Source: Novosphingobium sp. SG751A (GTDB lineage: Bacteria > Pseudomonadota > Alphaproteobacteria > Sphingomonadales > Sphingomonadaceae). From it: a stretch of DNA of 64,000 nucleotides. Under the pieces are notes generated by a model. That model was given only the letters and a program-made list of their open reading frames with translations. It ran no database searches and was not told where the DNA came from. Where the stretch lies: contig NZ_JABGCB010000005.1 in assembly GCF_013149295.1 (NCBI RefSeq), forward strand, positions 186,001 through 250,000, written 5' to 3'. A program made the translations under genes and the position numbers. Below, piece by piece: positions 56,295 to 64,000 of this stretch (within the stretch, counting starts at the first letter, position 1; each line of letters begins with the position of its first letter).

Positions 56295-58613
56295 ATGACT
56301 CAAGTGATGGAAACCCCCGACCAGTTCGACATTCACGGCGCCTCGCTTTCCCGCCGGGGTTTTATCGGCGCGGGCGGCGTTTTGCTGGTGATGCTGGGCC
56401 TGCCTGCCGGCCGAGCGCTGGCTCAGAGCAACTCACTCGACGCCGCCAAACCGGCCAGTTGGATCGAGATCCACGCCGACTCCACCGTGACCATGCGCAC
56501 CGGCAAATGCGATTTCGGGCAAAGCTCGATCTACACCGCCTATCGCCAGATCGTGGCCGAGGAACTGGGCATGAGCGTCGAGGCGATCACCACGGTGATC
56601 GCGGGCGACACCGACCGCACCCCCGATGGCGGCGGCACCTTCGGCCTGCTGCGCAATGCCTCGGTCAATATGCGCAAGGCCGCGGCCTATACGCGCGAGG
56701 CGGTGCTGGAACTGGCCGCCCAGCGTTTCGGCGTGCCGCGCAGCGCGCTGACCATTACCAAGGGCGTGATTTCCGGCGGCGGCAAGAGCGCGACCTATGG
56801 CGAACTCATCTCCGGCCAGACCCTGCGCCTGACGATCCCGGTCGAAGGCTCGCTGACCGATTTTCGCGGGCTGGTGGTGACGGGCAATCCGCCGATGAAA
56901 AGCCCCAAGGATTATACCGAGGTCGGCAAGCCCATTCCCAACCCGATCATCGCGCCCAAGGTTTCGGGCAAAACGCAATGGGTCGGCGATGTGAAGTTGC
57001 CGGGCATGCTTCACGCCCGCGTGATCCATCCGGCCACGCTGGGCTCGACGCTGGTGACACCGGGGCGGCTGGACGCGGCGCAGTTTCCGGGGGCCAAGCT
57101 GGTTCAGGTCGGCAATCTGCTGGCCGTTGTCTCACCCGACGAATGGCAGGCGGTGATGGCCGCCCAAGCCGTGGCCGCCGAAACGAAATGGAGCGACTGG
57201 GCCGCCTTGCCCACCTCCGAAAAACTGGCAGAGCATTTGCGGACCAAGGTGGACTGGAGCATCGTGCCCCCCACCAAGGGCGCGACCAAGGGCGACACCC
57301 AAACCCCCGCCGCCAAGCGCCACAGCGGCGCCTATTTCATGCCCTTCCTCAAGCACGCGCCCATCGGCCCCTCGGTCTCGCTGGCCGATGTGCGGCCCGA
57401 CGGCTCGGTCATGGTCCATACCCATACGCAGAACGCCCAGTTCCTGCGCGCCGCCATCGCCCGAATGCTTTCCACCGGCGAGGACAAGGTGGTGATCCGC
57501 ACCTATCCGGGGCCGGGCCATTTCGGGCGTTCCAATGGCGGCAATGCGGGGTCTGAGGACGAGGCGGTGCTCTTGTCGCGGGCGCTGGGCGTGCCGGTGC
57601 GGGTGCAATGGATGCGCCATGACGATATGGGCTGGTCCACGCAAAGCTCGGCCATGGTGGCCGATCTTGCCATCGGTCTGGGGCCGGACGGGCGGATGCT
57701 GACCTATCAGGCCACCCATTCCGGCCCGCCGATGCAGGATGATCGCCCGATCGGCGCTTTGCTGGCCGGATTGCCGACCATTTCCGCGCCCACGCCCGAC
57801 AATCCCTCGCCGATCCATACGGCCAAGATGGGGATTGCCGACCGCTGGATCTATGGCGCGGTGCCTCATGTTTCCGAGGTCGGGCGCGGCACCTATCAGA
57901 TTGGCGAGCGCGAATCGCCGCTCAAGGTCGGTCTGCGCGACCATTCGATGCGCACCCCGATCCAGTTCCAGCAGAATTTCCCCCGCGAGGTGGCCATCAG
58001 CGAGGCGGCGATGCTGGCGGGCAAGGACGCGCTGCAATTCCGTATAGACCATACCGAGGACCCGCGCGTCCGGGCCGTGCTGGAGCGGCTGCGCGAGGAA
58101 TCGGGCTGGGACAATCGTGCATCGCCTGCCGCCAAGGCCAAGGGCGCCAAGGTGCTGCGCGGGCGGGGCGTGTCGATGATGCTGCGCGACAATGGCTATT
58201 GGGCCTGCGCGGCCTTTATCGCCGTCACCTTCGCCACGGGCGAGGTGAAGGTCGAGCGCATGGTGCTGGTGGCCGATCCGGGCATTGTGGTGAACCCGCT
58301 GCAATTGAAGCGTCAGGCGCAGGCCGGGTGCCTGATGGGCATTTCCGAGGCGCTGCATGAAGAGGTCAGCTTTGATACCGGCGCAGTCACCAGCCTCGAC
58401 TGGTCAACCTATCCGATCCTGACGGCGGCGCAGATGCCCGATCTGAAAGTTGTGATCGCGCCCTATGCCGGGGCCGATGTCTATGGTCAGGGTTCGGAAA
58501 GCGCCAATGCGCTGGCCGCGCCCGCGATGGCCGGGGCGTTTCTGGACGCCACCGGGCGGCCTGCACGGCGCATCCCGCTGCGGCCGGACTATGTGAAGGC
58601 GATGTTGGCCTAA
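56295..58613 (+). CDS. molybdopterin-binding subunit of aldehyde/isoquinoline oxidoreductase family
   Basis: 772 residues from an ATG at 56295. A twin-arginine signal (SRRGFIGAGGVLLVMLGLPAG) sends the folded enzyme to the periplasm. Motifs of the IorB branch: VTMRTGKCDFGQSSIYTAY, GGGTFGLLRNASVNMRKAA, PGPGHFGRSNGGNAGSEDEA, VQWMRHDDMGW. The molybdenum-site glutamate is probably near residue 735, where GQGSESAN replaces the more usual GxGE. With the small subunit it hydroxylates an aldehyde or N-heterocycle using water. No chaperone gene (XdhC type) lies nearby. Confidence 0.9.
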   Translation: MTQVMETPDQFDIHGASLSRRGFIGAGGVLLVMLGLPAGRALAQSNSLDAAKPASWIEIHADSTVTMRTGKCDFGQSSIYTAYRQIVAEELGMSVEAITTVIAGDTDRTPDGGGTFGLLRNASVNMRKAAAYTREAVLELAAQRFGVPRSALTITKGVISGGGKSATYGELISGQTLRLTIPVEGSLTDFRGLVVTGNPPMKSPKDYTEVGKPIPNPIIAPKVSGKTQWVGDVKLPGMLHARVIHPATLGSTLVTPGRLDAAQFPGAKLVQVGNLLAVVSPDEWQAVMAAQAVAAETKWSDWAALPTSEKLAEHLRTKVDWSIVPPTKGATKGDTQTPAAKRHSGAYFMPFLKHAPIGPSVSLADVRPDGSVMVHTHTQNAQFLRAAIARMLSTGEDKVVIRTYPGPGHFGRSNGGNAGSEDEAVLLSRALGVPVRVQWMRHDDMGWSTQSSAMVADLAIGLGPDGRMLTYQATHSGPPMQDDRPIGALLAGLPTISAPTPDNPSPIHTAKMGIADRWIYGAVPHVSEVGRGTYQIGERESPLKVGLRDHSMRTPIQFQQNFPREVAISEAAMLAGKDALQFRIDHTEDPRVRAVLERLREESGWDNRASPAAKAKGAKVLRGRGVSMMLRDNGYWACAAFIAVTFATGEVKVERMVLVADPGIVVNPLQLKRQAQAGCLMGISEALHEEVSFDTGAVTSLDWSTYPILTAAQMPDLKVVIAPYAGADVYGQGSESANALAAPAMAGAFLDATGRPARRIPLRPDYVKAMLA

Positions 58614-58627
58614 TCCCGATACCGCCC

Positions 58628-59516
58628 CTAATCCCGATACCGAAGGGCCTCGACCAGCAGGGCGAAAGCCGGCGAGGCCTGACGGCGGCTGGGATAATAG
58701 AGGTGGTATCCGGCAAAGGGCGGGCACCAGTCCTCCAGCACCCGCACCAGACTGCCCGATGCCACACTGTCATGCACAATGTCATCCACCGTCATGGCCA
58801 GCCCCATGCCCGCCTCGGCGGCCTGCAAGACCATGCTCGATCCGCCAAAGGTCAATTGCCCCTCGACGCGGACATTCATCACCCGGCCCTCTTTTTCAAA
58901 TTCCCAAGCATAGAGGCCCCCGCTGCTGGCCATGCGCAGGTTGATGCAATTGTGCTGGGCCAGATCCTGCGGGGTCTGGGGGATGGGATGGCGGGCGAAA
59001 TAGTCGGGCGAACCCACACAGGCCATGCGCAGCGATGGCCCGATGCGCACCGCGATCATGTCGCGCGCAATCGCCTCGCCCAAGCGGATGCCGGCGTCAA
59101 AGCGCTCCTCGACAATATCGACAAAGCCATTGTTGATGCTCACCTCGACGTTGATGTCGGGATATTGCGGCAGGATCCGCGTCAGTGCGGGCCAGAGCAG
59201 CGTCTTGGCGGCATGTTCGGAGGCGGTGATGCGGATATTGCCCGCAGGCCGCTCGCGCATCTGGGTGATCTCGCCGATCCCGGCGCTGATCTGATCGAGC
59301 GCGGGGCCGATTACGGCCACCAGCCGCTCGCCCGCCTCGGTGGGCGAAACCGAGCGCGTGGTGCGCGTCAGCAGGCGCACCCCCATCTTGGCCTCCAGCC
59401 GCCGCATCGTGTGGCTCAATGCCGATTGCGACACGCCCAACTTGGCCGCCGCGCGGGTAAAGCTGCGCTCTTCCGACACCACCAGAAAGGCTGCCAGATC
59501 GGCCAGATCGGTGCGA

Positions 59517-59527
<11 letters not shown>
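58628..59527 (-). CDS. LysR family transcriptional regulator
   Basis: 299 residues. N-terminal helix-turn-helix (FLVVSEERSFTRAAAKLGVS then QSALSHTMRRLEAKMGVRLL and TRTTRSVSPTEAG) and the effector domain with RPAGNIRITASEHAA. This is the AaeR/DmlR-like branch. It is the last gene of a three-gene minus-strand operon, overlapping the MFS gene by 11 bases, and faces the molybdoenzyme genes tail to tail. It probably controls its own operon, perhaps also the molybdoenzyme. Confidence 0.93.
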
Positions 59528-61795
<2,268 letters not shown>

Positions 61796-61872
61796 TCAGG
61801 GGTGGCGGCATGTGGTTATGAACATTGTTCACGAAAGGTGAGGGAGTCTTTCCCACATGCCGCCTTGGAAAA

Positions 61873-62925
61873 TTAAAGCCCCATGATTTTCCGATTGAGC
61901 TCGCGATCCTCGCCGCCCGAGGCGAAATCGTCGAAGGCATGTTCGGTGACGGGGATGATGTGCTTGGCGATGAAGGGGGCGCCTTCTGCCGCACCCACTT
62001 CGGGGTGCTTGAGCGCGCATTCCCATTCCAGCACGGCCCAGCCGGCATAGTCATATTGGGCCATCTTGGAGAAGATCTGCGTGAAATCGACCTGACCGTC
62101 GCCAAGGCTGCGGAAGCGGCCGGGGCGGTTGAGCCAGCTCTGATAGCCGCCATAGACGCCGCTGCGGCCCGACGGGCGGAACTCGGCATCCTTCACATGG
62201 AAGCACTTGATGCGTTCGTGATAGATGTCGATAAACTGGACATAATCCAGACATTGCAGCACGAAATGCGAGGGATCATACAGGATGTTGGCGCGAGGGT
62301 GGTTGTTCACGCGTTCGAGGAACATCTCGAAGGTCACGCCATCGTGCAGATCCTCGCCCGGATGGAGTTCGAAACCGACATCGACGCCGTTTTCGTCAAA
62401 CACATCAAGGATCGGCTTCCAACGGCGGGCCAATTCGTCAAACGCATCCTCGACCAGACCGGCAGGGCGCTGGGGCCAGGGATAGACATAGGGCCATGCC
62501 AGCGCGCCGGGGAAGGACGCATGGGTGGTCAGGCCCAGGCGCTGCGAAGCCTTGGCGGCAAAGTGCATCTGCTCGACAGCCCATGCCTGACGCGCGGCGG
62601 GATTGCCGCGCACATGCTCGGCGGCGAAACCGTCGAATTGTGCGTCATAGGCGGGGTGAACCGCGACCAACTGCCCCTGAAGGTGGGTGGAAAGTTCGGT
62701 GATCTCCAGCCCCTTATCGGCCAGCATCCCCTTGATGTCGTCGCAATAGGTCTGGCTCTCGGCCGCTTTGGCCAGATCGAACAGGCGCCCGTCCCAGCTC
62801 GGGATCTGGATGCCCTTATAGCCCAGACCCGCCATATAATCGGCAATGGCGGGCAGCGAATTGAACGGCGCGGCATCGCCTGCGAATTGGGCGAGGAAGA
62901 TGCCGGGGCCTTTGATGGTCTTCAT
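61873..62925 (-). CDS. sugar phosphate isomerase/epimerase family protein (TIM barrel)
   Basis: 350 residues of the xylose-isomerase-like TIM barrel (AP-endonuclease-2) fold. Metal-site segments GVDVGFELHPGEDLHDG, ANILYDPSHFVLQ, CFHVKDAEFRP and WAVLEWECALKHPE are conserved as in the inosose dehydratase and sugar epimerase-like proteins. No signal peptide. It follows a Gfo/Idh/MocA dehydrogenase by 12 bp, the common pair in oxidation of an unusual sugar or inositol. Substrate not assigned. Confidence 0.87.
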   Translation of the reverse strand: MKTIKGPGIFLAQFAGDAAPFNSLPAIADYMAGLGYKGIQIPSWDGRLFDLAKAAESQTYCDDIKGMLADKGLEITELSTHLQGQLVAVHPAYDAQFDGFAAEHVRGNPAARQAWAVEQMHFAAKASQRLGLTTHASFPGALAWPYVYPWPQRPAGLVEDAFDELARRWKPILDVFDENGVDVGFELHPGEDLHDGVTFEMFLERVNNHPRANILYDPSHFVLQCLDYVQFIDIYHERIKCFHVKDAEFRPSGRSGVYGGYQSWLNRPGRFRSLGDGQVDFTQIFSKMAQYDYAGWAVLEWECALKHPEVGAAEGAPFIAKHIIPVTEHAFDDFASGGEDRELNRKIMGL

Positions 62926-62937
62926 GAAATCGGTTCC

Positions 62938-64000
62938 TTAAACCGTGAATTTGGTCCAGCCCGCGCCTGCCTGAGACAGGGCCACGGACTGTTCGATCAG
63001 CGCCATGCCGCGCAGGCCATCGGCGATGCCGGGGACGAGCGAGCCTTCCTCGCCCCGGATCTGGCGCGCGAAATCGCGATAGAGATTGGCGAAGGCTTCG
63101 AGATAGCCTTCGGGGTGGCCGCCGGGGGTACGGCTGGCGCGGACGGCATCGGCGCCAAGGCCGGGGTCGCCCGCCTGCACCAACTCGCTGCGGCCGTCAT
63201 CGTGATAGATCCAGAGCATGTTCGGATCTTCCTGACGCCAGCGCAGGGCCGCCTTTTCGCCATAGATGCGGATGGTCAGGCCGTTACGCTCGCCCACCGA
63301 AATCTGGCTGGCGAGCAAGGCGCCGCGCGCGCCATTGGCAAAGCGCAGCAGGATCTGGCAATCGTCATCGACCCGGCGGCCCGGAACGACCGTGCCCAGA
63401 TCGGCAAGGATCTCGCTCACCTGAAGGCCGGTGATGAATTCGGCCAGATGGAAGGCATGGACGCCGATGTCCGCCACGCAGCCGCCCACGCCCGAGCGCG
63501 CCGGATCGCCGCGCCATTCGGCCTGCTTGCCGGTCTCGGGCTTGGACAGCCAGCCCTGCGGATATTCGACCACAACCTTGCGAATCGCGCCCAGAGCGCC
63601 CGCGGCAATGCGCGCGCGCGCCTCGCGCACCAGCGGATAGCCCGAATAGGTGTAGGTCAGCGCAAAGGGCTTGCCCGCCTTTTCCACGATCTCGGCCAGT
63701 TCATGGGCCTGTGCCAGAGTGGTTGTCGCGGGCTTGTCGCAGATCACCGCGAAACCAGCCTCCAGCGCGGCCTTGGCGGCGGGCAGGTGCATGTGGTTAG
63801 GCGTGGTGATCGCCACGAAATCAATCGGATCGCTGCGCTTGGCTTCTTCGGCCAGCATGGTGGCGATGTCGGCATAGGCGCGCGAGGGATCGATGCGATA
63901 GGCCTCGCCCGCCGCGCGCGACTTTTCCGCGCTGGAGCTGAAGGCGCCCGCCACCAGCTCGATCTCGCGGTCCAGCTCCGCCGCTATCCGATGCACCGGG
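62938..64000 (-). CDS. Gfo/Idh/MocA family oxidoreductase (5' end cut by window)
   Basis: At least 354 codons visible; the true start lies beyond base 64000. The family EKP position is occupied by CDKPATTTLAQA (Asp-Lys-Pro), with VAITTPNHMHLPAAKAAL before and DIGVHAFHLAEFITG, a histidine-containing substrate motif, behind. It probably oxidises a sugar or polyol with NAD(P), upstream of the isomerase. The Rossmann glycine motif is outside the window. Confidence 0.88.
   Translation of the reverse strand, partial: PVHRIAAELDREIELVAGAFSSSAEKSRAAGEAYRIDPSRAYADIATMLAEEAKRSDPIDFVAITTPNHMHLPAAKAALEAGFAVICDKPATTTLAQAHELAEIVEKAGKPFALTYTYSGYPLVREARARIAAGALGAIRKVVVEYPQGWLSKPETGKQAEWRGDPARSGVGGCVADIGVHAFHLAEFITGLQVSEILADLGTVVPGRRVDDDCQILLRFANGARGALLASQISVGERNGLTIRIYGEKAALRWRQEDPNMLWIYHDDGRSELVQAGDPGLGADAVRASRTPGGHPEGYLEAFANLYRDFARQIRGEEGSLVPGIADGLRGMALIEQSVALSQAGAGWTKFTV

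Overview
The window looks like chromosomal DNA from a GC-rich alphaproteobacterium, most likely a sphingomonad of the Novosphingobium/Sphingobium type. This is an inference from the GC-rich third codon positions, an intracellular PHA depolymerase, exosortase-A (XrtA)-associated glycosyltransferase and ligase genes, the rnd-lptC-lptA order, and an isoquinoline-1-oxidoreductase-type molybdoenzyme. I saw no insertion sequence, integrase, rRNA, tRNA or CRISPR array. The genes at both edges are cut by the window.

Positions 1-31108 form a large exopolysaccharide (EPS) locus. The left part holds two Gfo/Idh/MocA oxidoreductases, a Wzx-like flippase and a Wza-like export lipoprotein on the minus strand. 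Divergent from these, on the plus strand, are an AlgL-family lyase lipoprotein, a Wzz/GumC-type chain-length protein, a GT4, an O-antigen-ligase-type protein, an outer-membrane beta-barrel protein and a membrane GT2. A small secreted protein of unknown function lies next to a bidirectional terminator. A two-gene module follows that looks derived from a phage tail (a small beta-rich protein plus a tailspike-like parallel beta-helix protein). From 31108 down to 16283 every gene is on the minus strand and tightly packed: gmd, fcl, a WcaI-like GT4, a second flippase, two GT2, a GT4, a GT2, a Wzy-like polymerase, a WcaF-like acetyltransferase, a GT4, an acyltransferase and a GH71-like secreted glycosidase. 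GDP-L-fucose production by Gmd and Fcl makes a fucose-containing polymer likely. Three unrelated potential polysaccharide-cleaving enzymes sit inside the locus.

Positions 31526-35228 carry lptA, lptC and an RNase D-like gene (minus), ung (plus), an orphan phage-type muramidase (plus) and a small membrane protein gene. Positions 35247-42779 carry gltD, gltB and a proline-rich membrane protein of unknown function. Positions 42855-47853 are a second, smaller glycan locus: an XrtA-associated GT4, a tiny membrane protein, an XrtA-associated O-glycosylation-ligase-type protein, an acyltransferase and an FkbM-type methyltransferase. No exosortase or PEP-CTERM substrate is visible.

Positions 47984-55680 are mostly housekeeping: phaZ, an MsbA-like ABC exporter, uppP, a GlsB-like membrane protein, rpmG, lolA, xth and ribA. 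Positions 55777-61729 hold a molybdenum hydroxylase pair (iorA/iorB-like), convergent with an overlapping aldo/keto reductase - MFS - LysR operon. The right edge (61873-64000) is a sugar isomerase/epimerase plus a Gfo/Idh/MocA dehydrogenase, probably carbohydrate catabolism.
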